In this document: positions 1-8,187 of the stretch, in pieces
Numbering within the stretch: the first letter of the stretch is position 1
Layout of the letters: each line of letters opens with the position of its first letter
DNA from: Eubacterium sp. UBA5416
GTDB lineage: Bacteria; Bacillota; Clostridia; Lachnospirales; Lachnospiraceae
Direction of reading: 5' to 3'
NCBI GenBank assembly: GCA_002409525.1
Contig: DHNM01000071.1
Coordinates: forward strand, 1 to 59,846
Length of the DNA stretch: 59,846 nt
Notes under the pieces: generated by a model
What the model saw: only the letters and a program-made list of their open reading frames with translations
What the model was told of the DNA's origin: nothing
Databases searched by the model: none
Made by a program: the position numbers and the translations under genes

Positions 1-173
1 GCCACCATAGCAATGATATAATCTCTTTCATGCAGTGTCTGCAGAATCTCTTTTGCTCCGGGAACTAAACCTGCATGAATGACTATCCCTTTTTCATCTC
101 TCTGTTCTGTTCCTTCATCAACAATTGTGTCCCCGCTGTCGATAAAAATGATTGTTTTTTTATTCACACGCAT
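1..173 (-). CDS. HAD-family hydrolase, N-terminal part (runs off the window)
   Basis: Only the first 57 codons are present; the gene continues beyond base 1. The ATG at 173 follows GGAGAAG directly. The N-terminus is a short beta strand ending in IDSGDT (residues 11-16), matching HAD motif I (DxDxT-like, with Asp12 the expected nucleophile). Next comes a segment reading VPGAKEILQTLHERDY, the usual 'target/helix' region of HAD phosphatases that handle small phosphorylated substrates. The substrate cannot be told from this fragment. Neighbours do not help, since the next gene on the same strand is a metallophosphoesterase separated by a hairpin repeat. Confidence 0.7.
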   Translation of the reverse strand, partial: MRVNKKTIIFIDSGDTIVDEGTEQRDEKGIVIHAGLVPGAKEILQTLHERDYIIAMV

Positions 174-293
174 CTTCTCCGTATTCTAATATTGTGTAAA
201 TTCCATTAATTCAACATGTTCATTATACATTTTTAGTCACATTTTTACTATGCGTTATTTGTTATAAATTCAAACAAAGTATTGCATAATTTG

Positions 294-371
294 CTATGAT
301 ACCAGGGTCAAAAGGTCCTGCGTTTCATGCTCACATGAAAAAGCACGACCTTGGGACCCGAACAAACATGA
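294..371. repeat. Dispersed palindromic repeat element, copy 1
   Basis: The element starts with TATGATA, continues AGGGTCAAAAGGTC, and folds into a long interrupted hairpin. The inner stem TTTCATG/CATGAAA closes on a 4-base loop (CTCA). The outer arms GGGTCAAAAGGTC and GACCTTGGGACCC pair with few mismatches. It ends in GAACAAACATGA. A second copy with the same design lies at 29351-29426. The compensated stem and shared flanks indicate a true repeat, not chance similarity. Confidence 0.75.
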
Positions 372-389
372 GAATATCAGAAACTAAGA

Positions 390-426
390 AACGTGCTGTA
401 AAGCAATTCAGACTTTACCGCACGTT
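390..426 (-). terminator. Hairpin after the metallophosphoesterase gene
   Basis: AACGTGC-GTAAAG pairs with CTTTAC-GCACGTT around a 9-base loop. On the minus strand the stem is followed by TCTTAG, a weak U-tract; on the plus strand by TTTTAATAAAT. It probably ends the metallophosphoesterase transcript and may act in both directions. Confidence 0.45.
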
Positions 427-439
427 TTAATAAATAAAA

Positions 440-523
440 TTATTCAAACATCTCCACATTCACTTCATTCGTGATAAATTGATACCGGACTTATATGCTT
501 TTGTCTTTGATTTCAACCTTCAT
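440..523 (-). pseudogene. Broken mini-ORF overlapping the end of the metallophosphoesterase gene
   Basis: An ATG at 523 follows AGGAGGG and overlaps the upstream stop by 11 bases, as a translationally coupled gene would. It reads 10 codons (MKVEIKDKSI), hits TAA at 491-493, then stays open in the same frame for 16 more codons (VRYQFITNEVNVEMFE) to a second TAA. It looks like the stub of a small gene or gene start with a nonsense change. No family is recognised, and it could be chance. Confidence 0.3.
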
Positions 524-1445
524 CCCTCCTCATAAGTGGCTGATATTTCCACGGTTCCCGAACATATCGGTCATTTTCCAGATATTCATACGTCTCAAAT
601 CTGTGTGTGTCATCTTCTTTTAGCACAAACATGCGGCAGCCATATAAGAAATCTTCCGCTCCATAGTTACCATATCCACTCTTTCTTCCATATCCCAGGA
701 TCAAACCGTAATAATCTCCCCAGAAAGAATTCACGTGATCATGGCCGAAGAAGAGACCTTTGGTATGCCCGTCTTTTACCATGGACAAACACTGGCCGGA
801 ATTGACAAGCGGAGATCCAAATCCGTCTCTCTTCACTCCAAAACACCTTTCAAATTTCCATACATCTTCAATCTCGGGAACCGGTATATGCTGAAATGCC
901 AATACAGAAAAATCTTTTTGTCTTTCTTCCAGCTCCTTCATCTGATTCTCATACCACCGGATCTGGTTTGGTGTCACATAGGCATATCCGCCGATCTCTT
1001 CTATCGGATTATAATTTCCGGAATCAATTCCCGCAACAGCCCAGGGCATACCCCCATCGTTTCCGTAAATCGGAAGAATATGGCTGCCATAGCCGTCAAT
1101 CGCTTCTCTGTCATCATAGCCGATGAAACCATCCATCTTCTCCAGCCTGGAAAACAGGGTTCTCTCATCACTGTTTTCTTCCACATCGTGATTGCCGAAG
1201 ACATAACTCCATGGGATCTTCGACTCAACAAGCGGAGCCATCACTTTATCCAGATTCTTCAGATTATCCGGGCCATACACGGCGTCACCGGTCACCATAA
1301 TAAAATCCGGTTTTTCTTTCTCAATACACTGACAGACAAGTGCCACACTCCTGTGATCTGTCTTATCATCATCTGTATAATGAATATCTGTAAGCTGCAT
1401 CACCTTGAAAGTACCATCTTGTCTAAATTTTAAAGTCTTTTCCAT
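513..1445 (-). CDS. Calcineurin-like metallophosphoesterase
   Basis: A 310-residue predicted cytoplasmic phosphoesterase with a two-metal active site. The metal-binding motifs appear in order: LTDIHY (DxH) near the start, VTGDAVYG (GD), FGNHDVEEN (GNHD), FQHIPVPE (H) and FFGHDHVN (GHxH). It belongs with the Dcr2/Icc-like branch of the calcineurin superfamily, whose natural substrates are mostly unknown. A longer frame starts with GTG at 1460, but the GAGAGGAG ribosome site lies between that GTG and the ATG at 1445, so 1445 is preferred. It has no signal peptide. It is transcribed alone from an extended -10 promoter at 1496-1501. Confidence 0.88.
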   Translation of the reverse strand: MEKTLKFRQDGTFKVMQLTDIHYTDDDKTDHRSVALVCQCIEKEKPDFIMVTGDAVYGPDNLKNLDKVMAPLVESKIPWSYVFGNHDVEENSDERTLFSRLEKMDGFIGYDDREAIDGYGSHILPIYGNDGGMPWAVAGIDSGNYNPIEEIGGYAYVTPNQIRWYENQMKELEERQKDFSVLAFQHIPVPEIEDVWKFERCFGVKRDGFGSPLVNSGQCLSMVKDGHTKGLFFGHDHVNSFWGDYYGLILGYGRKSGYGNYGAEDFLYGCRMFVLKEDDTHRFETYEYLENDRYVREPWKYQPLMRRDEG

Positions 1446-1495
1446 CTTTCTCCTCTCCACCTGCTAAACAATTGATAACTTTGACTCATAAAACT

Positions 1496-1501
1496 ATTAT
1501 A
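1496..1501 (-). promoter_or_regulatory. Extended -10 promoter of the metallophosphoesterase gene
   Basis: The minus strand reads TGGTATAAT, a perfect TATAAT with the TGn extension. It lies about 50 bases before the ATG at 1445. There is no good -35 hexamer, as is common for extended -10 promoters. Confidence 0.5.
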
Positions 1502-1658
1502 CCAGACATAAAACTTTCCCATAATGTACAAATCTTTTAAATTTACTGGATTTTTCTACGATAAAGCAGATACCCTGCCTTCACTCTCGAATCCGGCCCA
1601 TGAAACGAGGTGGCCTTGAAATCGATCAAAGTACACCGCTGCGATTGTTTTATATCTC

Positions 1659-1687
1659 TTGACATACCTTCCTGTTCGAATTATTCT
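1659..1687 (+). promoter_or_regulatory. Sigma-A promoter before the 156-residue protein and PHP gene
   Basis: TTGACA at 1659-1664 and TATTCT at 1682-1687 are separated by exactly 17 bp. They lie 45 bases upstream of the ATG at 1733. This is the only strong plus-strand promoter in the gap. Confidence 0.65.
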
Positions 1688-1732
1688 AAGTCTTAAGTAT
1701 TACTGCGTTTATCATGAGAATGGAGATTATTT

Positions 1733-2203
1733 ATGAACGATATGAAAACAGTCTATCATGTGGAGGGGAAACTGTCGAAGGATTTTGTGGGACAGATCTC
1801 TTACACTGTCTGCCTGGAGGAAACATATGAAGAGCTGGATATCGAATTCTCATTCGGTCCGCAGCACTTTTCACCGAAGGATATCACACCGGAATTAAAA
1901 GAGCGTCTTCTCGATTACCTGAAAAGAGAATATAGTCTCACGCCCTCATCGGAAGAAGAACTTGAAGACGCAATCTACGGTCAGATGAAGACTGAGATTC
2001 ACACCATGGCAGCCTTGAACGATGAGTTTATCGGATGTATTCACCGACAGCTGACCACCAGGCATATGCATTTTACACCAAAAGAGGCAACGGAAGGCTG
2101 TATTCCCCAGCCGTGCATCGAGGGTGTCTTAAAAGTTACTGTTCTTGCATTTTCCGTGCTTCTCGACAATACCGGATACACGCTGACTGTAAAGGTTCGA
2201 TAG
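1733..2203 (+). CDS. Uncharacterised 156-residue protein, coupled to a PHP hydrolase
   Basis: I do not recognise this family. The protein is soluble and acidic in the middle. Its start (MNDMKTVYHVEGKLSKDFVG) and its end (GVLKVTVLAFSVLLDNTGYTLTVKVR) both look like amphipathic beta strands, with a helical, charge-rich centre between them. There is no signal peptide, transmembrane segment or cysteine motif. The ATG at 1733 has GGAG seven bases upstream and a clear promoter at 1659. The PHP-domain gene starts 10 bases after its stop, so the two are almost certainly co-transcribed. It may bind a ligand or partner for the hydrolase, but that is a guess from position only. Confidence 0.75.
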   Translation: MNDMKTVYHVEGKLSKDFVGQISYTVCLEETYEELDIEFSFGPQHFSPKDITPELKERLLDYLKREYSLTPSSEEELEDAIYGQMKTEIHTMAALNDEFIGCIHRQLTTRHMHFTPKEATEGCIPQPCIEGVLKVTVLAFSVLLDNTGYTLTVKVR

Positions 2204-2213
2204 GAGGACAGAT

Positions 2214-3122
2214 ATGTTTAAAAGACTGGAATTACATAATCATACAACGGAATCCGACGCATCCATCACCTGCCGGGAACTCGTCGATCTGATGCTAGAC
2301 GATCACGTGGATGCTTTCGCTCTCACGGACCACAACACAATATCCGGACACGTGAAAATCGAAAAACTATTAAAAGAAAATCTTTTGCCTGTTCAGTTCA
2401 TCCCGGGGATGGAATACACGACTTATTACGGCCATATTCTCTGCCTGAATTTACGAGAATATGTCCCCTGGGAAAATATCAACAAACATAAACCGGAACT
2501 TCTTTTCAACGCCGCACGTGAAAAAGGAGCACTGGTGGGAATTGCACATCCCTTTTCCTACGGATGGCCGTTTGCGCAGGGGTGTCGGTTTGTCATGACG
2601 ATGAAGGATTATTCCTGCTGTGATTTCATCGAGATTTTTAATAATCCGGAGACCCTCCATGAGGTCAATGAACAGGCACTAAATCTCTGGGAATCACTGG
2701 TTCTGTCCGGTGAAAAACTTGCGGCTTCCTGCGGCATGGATCTACATGGCAGAGAGTCTTTTAAAAATCAGTATGCCACATTCATTGAGGGCAGAAAAGG
2801 TGGAGATGTATGTAACGAACTTTCCGATTCCATCCACACACAGAGAACATGGGTATCAAAGGGACCTCTGCTACTTGCGAAAGTCAAAGATGGAACGATA
2901 CGATTCTCTGTGCGGCAGACACAAAAAAACGGATACCCGTCCCTTCCGGAAAATGAATATATCATAACTCTGACCTCTGCTCGAAAAGAGATTACATGCA
3001 GAGCAAAAGACATAATTTCATCCGGTGAATTCGGCAGCGACCGCATACTCATTCCAAAACTTTATGAAGGAGAAAAAACTCTGGAAAATCTTGTCTGTGT
3101 AAGTCCGATTTTACGATCATAA
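2214..3122 (+). CDS. PHP-domain metal-dependent phosphoesterase (CehA/McbA-like)
   Basis: A 302-residue PHP-superfamily enzyme. The metal ligands are easy to see: H8 and H10 with D15 (ELHNHTTESD), LTDHN near residue 40, PGMEYTTYYGH near residue 70, IAHPFSYG near 113, and CGMDLHG near 180. Such stand-alone PHP proteins hydrolyse phosphoesters with bound Mn, Fe or Zn; the substrate here is unknown. A C-terminal part of roughly 100 residues is beta-rich and not clearly catalytic. GGAGG precedes the ATG, and the gene is the second in a two-gene operon. It converges with the AraC-type response regulator gene, leaving only 3 bases between them. Confidence 0.85.
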   Translation: MFKRLELHNHTTESDASITCRELVDLMLDDHVDAFALTDHNTISGHVKIEKLLKENLLPVQFIPGMEYTTYYGHILCLNLREYVPWENINKHKPELLFNAAREKGALVGIAHPFSYGWPFAQGCRFVMTMKDYSCCDFIEIFNNPETLHEVNEQALNLWESLVLSGEKLAASCGMDLHGRESFKNQYATFIEGRKGGDVCNELSDSIHTQRTWVSKGPLLLAKVKDGTIRFSVRQTQKNGYPSLPENEYIITLTSARKEITCRAKDIISSGEFGSDRILIPKLYEGEKTLENLVCVSPILRS

Positions 3123-3125
3123 GAA

Positions 3126-4751
3126 TCAGCGAAACAGACGACCATTGGTTTTTTCCCGGAAGCTTAGCGGAGTTACTCCGGTATGCTTTTTAAAGACACG
3201 AAAGAAGTACTGGCTGTCCTCATATCCGACTCTCCTGGCGATATCTGCTACACTAAGCGTTGTATCTTTGAGCAGTTCCTGTGCCCTTTTCATTCTCAGA
3301 TCCGTGATATAATTCACAGGTGACTCAGAGGTTTCCGTTTTAAAGACCGAAGAAAAATAATTCGCACTCATACCATAGCGTGTCGCAAGATCGTTGATTG
3401 CAAGATCTTCACTGTAATGTTCAGAAATATAAGCGACAGCCATCGATATCTTACTTCTGGCATCCAGATCGCTTATCATCTCTTCGTGTACGCAATCCAT
3501 AATGATGTCGATGATGCGTTGTCTGATCTCCGGAATTGACTCAATCTGATTTGGAAGATCAAAGCTCATCAGAAGTTTTTCCATACTGGAAGCATCTCTT
3601 TCCTTTTTCTCATAATACTGCAGGATTACGTTCAGGATTCTCACCCACATAATTCTGACATATGGCATTCCATATTTGTGCAGAAGATCCTCCGAAAAGA
3701 TTTCCCTTAACAACTGTTTTATTTTATGTATTTCATTTTTCTCAAGATAGCTGCTTAAAACCTGTACTTGAGAAACAGGAAAGTTTTTCTCACTGAAAAT
3801 ACCAATATCCTCATAAAAATATAGATTGGAGTTACCATAGATTATTCTCTGTCTTAATGCACCTTCTGATTCTTGTGCCAGTGTCTGGTCTATGGAATGA
3901 ACTGTTCTTCCTATCCCCATCGTAAGATAGATCCCCATCCTCTTTTCCAGGACGGCGTGCATCTGCACGAAGATATGTTCTACCTCATTTCGAAGTTTTT
4001 CTGGATTCTTCATAAAAAAGAAAGCATACAGACGGTTCTTATCAGAAAGACTGTTTACGATTTGTTTTCTGCATGATGCCTTGATCTCTCGAAATACATT
4101 CCGAATGGAAAAACATATCAGATCATGATCTATTTGCCGGAAGGCAGCATTATCATAAGTTTCACTGTTTATATGAATTGCACCAAGGGTCAAGAAGGTA
4201 TCCGTATCTATCTCACTGGAATCAATTTGACATGTTTTTGCTAAACTTTTTACACCGCTTATAGCGTCTGAACTGTCTAAAAGCAGTGAATTCAGCCTCT
4301 TTTCCATGTCATATTCACTTTTTTCGCGTCCCATCTTTTTTTGCATCCACAGGGCATTCTTTATCTGGGATTCTTCTGCCATCTTCTGATATAATTTATC
4401 GAAGGTCTTCTTCAGCTCTTCATTTGACAAAGGTTTTAGCAGATAAGCATTCACCCCGAGGCGGATAGCTGTTGTCGCATATGAAAACTCTGCATACCCA
4501 CTGAGGATGATAAACTTCATATTTTTTCCTGACTTTTTGAGTTCACGTATCAGAGTCAGCCCGTCCATATCAGGCATTCGGATATCGGTAATAACAATAT
4601 CTACGGGATAAGTTTCTGTTATTTCAATTGCTCCGGCACCACTTTTTGCTTCATAAATTTCATTAGCTTTTATATTAAGATACAAAATTCTGGCTCTCAA
4701 TCCCTGCCTGATCAATTCCTCATCATCTACAATCAACAAGTTATGTCTCAT
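3126..4751 (-). CDS. Response regulator with AraC-type DNA-binding domain (YesN-like)
   Basis: A 541-residue DNA-binding regulator. Residues 1-120 form a receiver domain: acidic pocket DDEE at 9-12, the phospho-acceptor Asp in DIVITDIRMPD near 55, and the lysine of LLKPLS near 105. A long middle region has no clear enzymatic motif. The last 100 residues form a double helix-turn-helix AraC/XylS domain (DLATRYGMSANYFSSVFK, then VADIARRVGYEDSQYFFRVFKK). The start overlaps the kinase stop by 11 bases, so the two are translated together. YesN-type regulators usually switch on carbohydrate uptake or breakdown genes, and the GH123-like gene at the head of this operon fits that. Confidence 0.92.
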   Translation of the reverse strand: MRHNLLIVDDEELIRQGLRARILYLNIKANEIYEAKSGAGAIEITETYPVDIVITDIRMPDMDGLTLIRELKKSGKNMKFIILSGYAEFSYATTAIRLGVNAYLLKPLSNEELKKTFDKLYQKMAEESQIKNALWMQKKMGREKSEYDMEKRLNSLLLDSSDAISGVKSLAKTCQIDSSEIDTDTFLTLGAIHINSETYDNAAFRQIDHDLICFSIRNVFREIKASCRKQIVNSLSDKNRLYAFFFMKNPEKLRNEVEHIFVQMHAVLEKRMGIYLTMGIGRTVHSIDQTLAQESEGALRQRIIYGNSNLYFYEDIGIFSEKNFPVSQVQVLSSYLEKNEIHKIKQLLREIFSEDLLHKYGMPYVRIMWVRILNVILQYYEKKERDASSMEKLLMSFDLPNQIESIPEIRQRIIDIIMDCVHEEMISDLDARSKISMAVAYISEHYSEDLAINDLATRYGMSANYFSSVFKTETSESPVNYITDLRMKRAQELLKDTTLSVADIARRVGYEDSQYFFRVFKKHTGVTPLSFREKTNGRLFR

Positions 4752-6477
4752 CTTTCACACCTCCTCTGATCACAGGAAGTTTTAGAAGAAACCGGCTTCC
4801 CTCTCCGGGATGGCTCTTGATTATAATACCATACTGGTTTCCACACGAGAATTTAATCCTCTGATTTACATTTCGAATACCGATGCTTTTCTTTTTATCG
4901 TGAATGTCTGTCTTATCAGAATTAATGTACTCCATCAGTTCTTCTATTTTGCTGTTATCCATACCCACTCCATCATCTACTATACTGATATAAAGCACAT
5001 TGTCTTTTTCATATGCCGATATTTCAACTGTTCCAGATGTCTCGAATTCACTCATACCGTGAACGATTGCATTCTCAACGATTGGTTGCAGAATAAACCG
5101 TAGAACACAGTGAGATTCGGTATCCGGTTCTATATTATAATATACTTCAAACCGGCTTCCATATCTGGTCTTCTGTATAAAAATATAGTTTTTTACATGT
5201 GTCAGTTCCTGCTCAAGGGTTACAAACTCCCCATAATCTTTTCCCAGACTATAGCGGAAAATTCCACCCAGCTTCTCACATATTTCACAGATTTCAAATG
5301 CCTGCTTTACTGCAGCGATCGAACTAATCGTCTCTAGCGTGTTGTAGAGAAAATGTGGATTAATCTGTAACTGCAGATTGCGAAGCTGTGTCTCCTTGTT
5401 CTCGAGCTCCTGAACATAGGTCTTCTGAATCAGTTCGTTCAGTTTGATCAGCATATGATCAAACTGACGATCCAGAGCGGCAATCTCATCCGTCCCTTCG
5501 ACCGGATCTTGAATTGTCAGATCTCCTGTCTCAACCGTCCTCACCTTTGATAAGAGAACGCCAAGCCGCGAAGAAAATCCTCTGCTATACAGATAGGAAC
5601 ATCCGATTAACAGTAAAATCAGCAAGATCATCACCGGACCAGTCGTCCCCAGAATCTTTTCCCTCTTTGCAATCAGTTCCTGATTGTCAAAAAGGAACCG
5701 GATTTTCAGTCCATAGGAATCCATATTTTTATCATTTACCACATAAGTACTGACCTGTGCAGGATATTTGGCTATGTCCTTTGACGTGGAATATAACACC
5801 TTCGAGTTATGATCATAGACAATAACATCATAGGAGGCTGTCCCTCCTTCGGACAGCTCGGCAGGGGCAAACAAACGATCAATATAAAGATCTAATTTCA
5901 CAAATCCGAGATCTTTTCTTGTAAACTGACTCGTATTCAATGATTCAATTCTTTTTACTCTCGATAAGAGCGGCTGCTGATCATCCGAAGCAAAATAGGA
6001 GAACCAGTTTTCATCCATGTTCTGTTGTTCCTTATCATACCAGCCTTCTCGCCTTCCCTCTTCAATCATTGTCGCTCTTCGTCCATATACAGGATTTTCC
6101 TCTGCCAGTGAATATACCATGCAGTTTCTGACTTCGCTCAGTTTTTCCAGGAGCAGTGACTTTGTCACCTCCTCACTGATGACTTTCCCTCGATCATAAG
6201 CACCGTCATTGATATTAGTGAGTGACTTTGAAATCAGGGTATTGTTAGAAATGAAGGTAAGGCTTTTCTCATATTGCAAAAGTTTCTCTTCTACATTTTT
6301 CATGTATTGTGAAGTAATCTGCGCATGATAATCTGCCATCTCATCCGCAACCATATCATCCATCTTTTTATATAGGAATCCGCCAATAATCAGGACAGGC
6401 ACGAGACTGATCAACAGTGAAAAGAGAAGAAGCTGTGCAAAGATGGATCTGGAATGAAAAAATCCTTTTCTCGTCAC
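4741..6477 (-). CDS. Membrane sensor histidine kinase (YesM-like)
   Basis: A 578-residue sensor kinase. There is an N-terminal membrane helix at about 13-33 (LLLFSLLISLVPVLIIGGF), an extracellular sensing region of about 250 residues, and a second helix at about 280-297 (GPVMILLILLLIGCSYLY). Then follow a HAMP linker, the His_kinase region with the phospho-acceptor motif NPHFLYNTLE, and an HATPase domain (VENAIVHGM, VDDGVGM). This is the LytS/YesM architecture. The start is GTG at 6477, overlapping the upstream stop by 4 bases (GTGA). It is cognate to the AraC-type regulator that follows. Confidence 0.92.
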   Translation of the reverse strand: MTRKGFFHSRSIFAQLLLFSLLISLVPVLIIGGFLYKKMDDMVADEMADYHAQITSQYMKNVEEKLLQYEKSLTFISNNTLISKSLTNINDGAYDRGKVISEEVTKSLLLEKLSEVRNCMVYSLAEENPVYGRRATMIEEGRREGWYDKEQQNMDENWFSYFASDDQQPLLSRVKRIESLNTSQFTRKDLGFVKLDLYIDRLFAPAELSEGGTASYDVIVYDHNSKVLYSTSKDIAKYPAQVSTYVVNDKNMDSYGLKIRFLFDNQELIAKREKILGTTGPVMILLILLLIGCSYLYSRGFSSRLGVLLSKVRTVETGDLTIQDPVEGTDEIAALDRQFDHMLIKLNELIQKTYVQELENKETQLRNLQLQINPHFLYNTLETISSIAAVKQAFEICEICEKLGGIFRYSLGKDYGEFVTLEQELTHVKNYIFIQKTRYGSRFEVYYNIEPDTESHCVLRFILQPIVENAIVHGMSEFETSGTVEISAYEKDNVLYISIVDDGVGMDNSKIEELMEYINSDKTDIHDKKKSIGIRNVNQRIKFSCGNQYGIIIKSHPGEGSRFLLKLPVIRGGVKDET

Positions 6478-8126
6478 TGTCTTCTCACACAGCTCTCTAT
6501 CCGATCATTGATCCTCTGGCGAAATCCCAGCAGCCAGGCATCTGATGTCGGATATTTTTTGAATGTAATCTCTTCGTTTAATCCTTTTTCCATTTCCTGT
6601 ACGACCTCGTCTTTTCCGATCATACTTTCAAGCAATTCCATGGCACGGATATCCTGCATGGCATGAAAAAGATTCATCAGACGAAGTGATTCCTCTGGTT
6701 TTCGATCTTCCCCCGGATAGATCAAAAAAGCATCCCCTGACGGAAATGCGGATCCCGCATCCGTCACCGCATAAGGATTGATGTGTTCCAGCGAATACTG
6801 TGAATTATAAAAATTAAATCCCCACTGTAAAAATCCTTCTATTCCAAATTTATAAAGCTGAACCCCCAAAATCCGATTTCTGGCAGATGGCATGGACATA
6901 AACCGATTGGAAACTTCTGTACTCTGTGCCGTACAATAATATGTCCAAAGCCCGGGCACTTTCGCCTTCAAAAATGGCTCGATATGATTTGTTCCGGGAA
7001 CCGGCTTTTCCACCAGTCCTCTTTTATAAAAACTATAATCGGACAATGCATCCAGCGTTTTAAAGCCCTTGATATACGGATCGATTTCCTGCCTTGCCGT
7101 CTCATAAGCTTCAAGATGCGCTTCCGATGGCTCGTCGGAAGTATGAAAATACACCTGTTCTGCAATATTCCATTCTTTAAATTTCTCCGTCAGAGCTGTG
7201 AGAAATTGTTTCAGAAAACTGCAATATTCCGGAGAATCCGATTTCGTCTCCCATCCGAAGATTTTCTTAAGCTGTCCATCCTCTCTCGCCACGACCTTTG
7301 GCGCGCTTGTCGCTCCCCACTGTGTGAAAAGGTGCGCAACCTCAAAATATTTAATCCCATATTTCCGGCAGAGATCAATCCATTTCTTCAGTCGGGAAAA
7401 GTCGAACGTGTAATTATCTCCGTTCTTTTCGATGACAGCAAGCTGAATCGTAGTGCGCTCGCCACCTACTGCAGTGTCAAGCGGCGGCGTGAGCACCGGT
7501 GTGAGAATGGCGTTCATTCCCCGACCGGCATACTCCCGGATAAAGTTCTCGAGCATGCTCCAATATTCGCCGCTCCAGGGTTCCAGGTGATAATAATCCG
7601 CCAGACAGTCTGCATGAAACCACTCCGTGTGAATCAGTTTCTGCTCTGGTAGTATGGCATCGATTACCTTTATTTTTGCAGTCTCGGCACACAGAACCTC
7701 CCCGATACAATCCTGCAGGGTAAAAGTCATCTCATAACTTCCCGAATCTGCGCTCTCTGGAACAGTAATATCAATCCAGAGTGCTCTCCACTGGTGAGCG
7801 ATCACCGGTACCTGATTGTTTTTGAGATCCCTCAAAAGATCTGGAAACATACCAGGAGTTGTTCTAAGATAATTGTCATCATAGACTGCATTGCATGGTA
7901 GCGCAGATGGCACCAATTCCACAGTTCTAACACGAATCCAGTCATTTATGTCGGAATCAATCTTTAAGCAGACATATTCCTTGGAATTTACATCACCATA
8001 ATAGGCAATCTGAAAAGAAACTACTTCTCCTTTCAGGTCACTAAACTTCGTGCACTCTGGCTTTGTAACGGGTGCTTCATTCGGAAACACCTTTTCAAGC
8101 GAACTCACTATCTTTATATCAATCAT
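6474..8126 (-). CDS. GH123/DUF4091-like glycoside hydrolase
   Basis: A 550-residue predicted cytoplasmic protein. The first 150 residues are beta-rich, with IDITVPESADSGSYEMTFTL typical of the N-terminal sandwich of this group. They are followed by a (beta/alpha)8 barrel with FHTSDEPSEAH near residue 330, holding the Asp-Glu pair used for substrate-assisted catalysis in GH123-type enzymes. The family includes beta-N-acetylgalactosaminidases, but the specificity here is unknown. No signal peptide is seen, so an imported or cell-internal substrate is expected. A GTG at 8141 opens the frame, but GGAAGGA sits just before the ATG at 8126, which is chosen. It heads an operon with the YesM/YesN pair, an unusual order with no ABC transporter beside it. 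Confidence 0.82.
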   Translation of the reverse strand: MIDIKIVSSLEKVFPNEAPVTKPECTKFSDLKGEVVSFQIAYYGDVNSKEYVCLKIDSDINDWIRVRTVELVPSALPCNAVYDDNYLRTTPGMFPDLLRDLKNNQVPVIAHQWRALWIDITVPESADSGSYEMTFTLQDCIGEVLCAETAKIKVIDAILPEQKLIHTEWFHADCLADYYHLEPWSGEYWSMLENFIREYAGRGMNAILTPVLTPPLDTAVGGERTTIQLAVIEKNGDNYTFDFSRLKKWIDLCRKYGIKYFEVAHLFTQWGATSAPKVVAREDGQLKKIFGWETKSDSPEYCSFLKQFLTALTEKFKEWNIAEQVYFHTSDEPSEAHLEAYETARQEIDPYIKGFKTLDALSDYSFYKRGLVEKPVPGTNHIEPFLKAKVPGLWTYYCTAQSTEVSNRFMSMPSARNRILGVQLYKFGIEGFLQWGFNFYNSQYSLEHINPYAVTDAGSAFPSGDAFLIYPGEDRKPEESLRLMNLFHAMQDIRAMELLESMIGKDEVVQEMEKGLNEEITFKKYPTSDAWLLGFRQRINDRIESCVRRQ

Positions 8127-8187
8127 ATTTTTTCCTTCCACATGTTATAATTCAGGCATTACACCTGTCCCCATGATAAAGATTTTA

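Larger units (their letters stand above)
174..512. other. Intergenic stretch with hairpin repeat, terminator and a broken mini-ORF
   Basis: This 339-base gap holds an AT-rich stretch (about 180-300) with a TATAAT-like hexamer on the minus strand at 222-227 that could serve the HAD gene. It also holds copy 1 of a dispersed palindromic element (294-371), a terminator-like hairpin (390-426) and a short broken reading frame (440-523). No intact gene is seen. Confidence 0.6.

Noticed and set aside
735..1433. Plus-strand 232-codon frame opposite the metallophosphoesterase
   Set aside because: It has no ribosome site and no protein-like motif; the minus strand has the full metal-binding set.
6984..7652. 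Plus-strand 222-codon frame opposite the GH123-like gene
   Set aside because: It is a shadow frame with skewed composition and no start signal.
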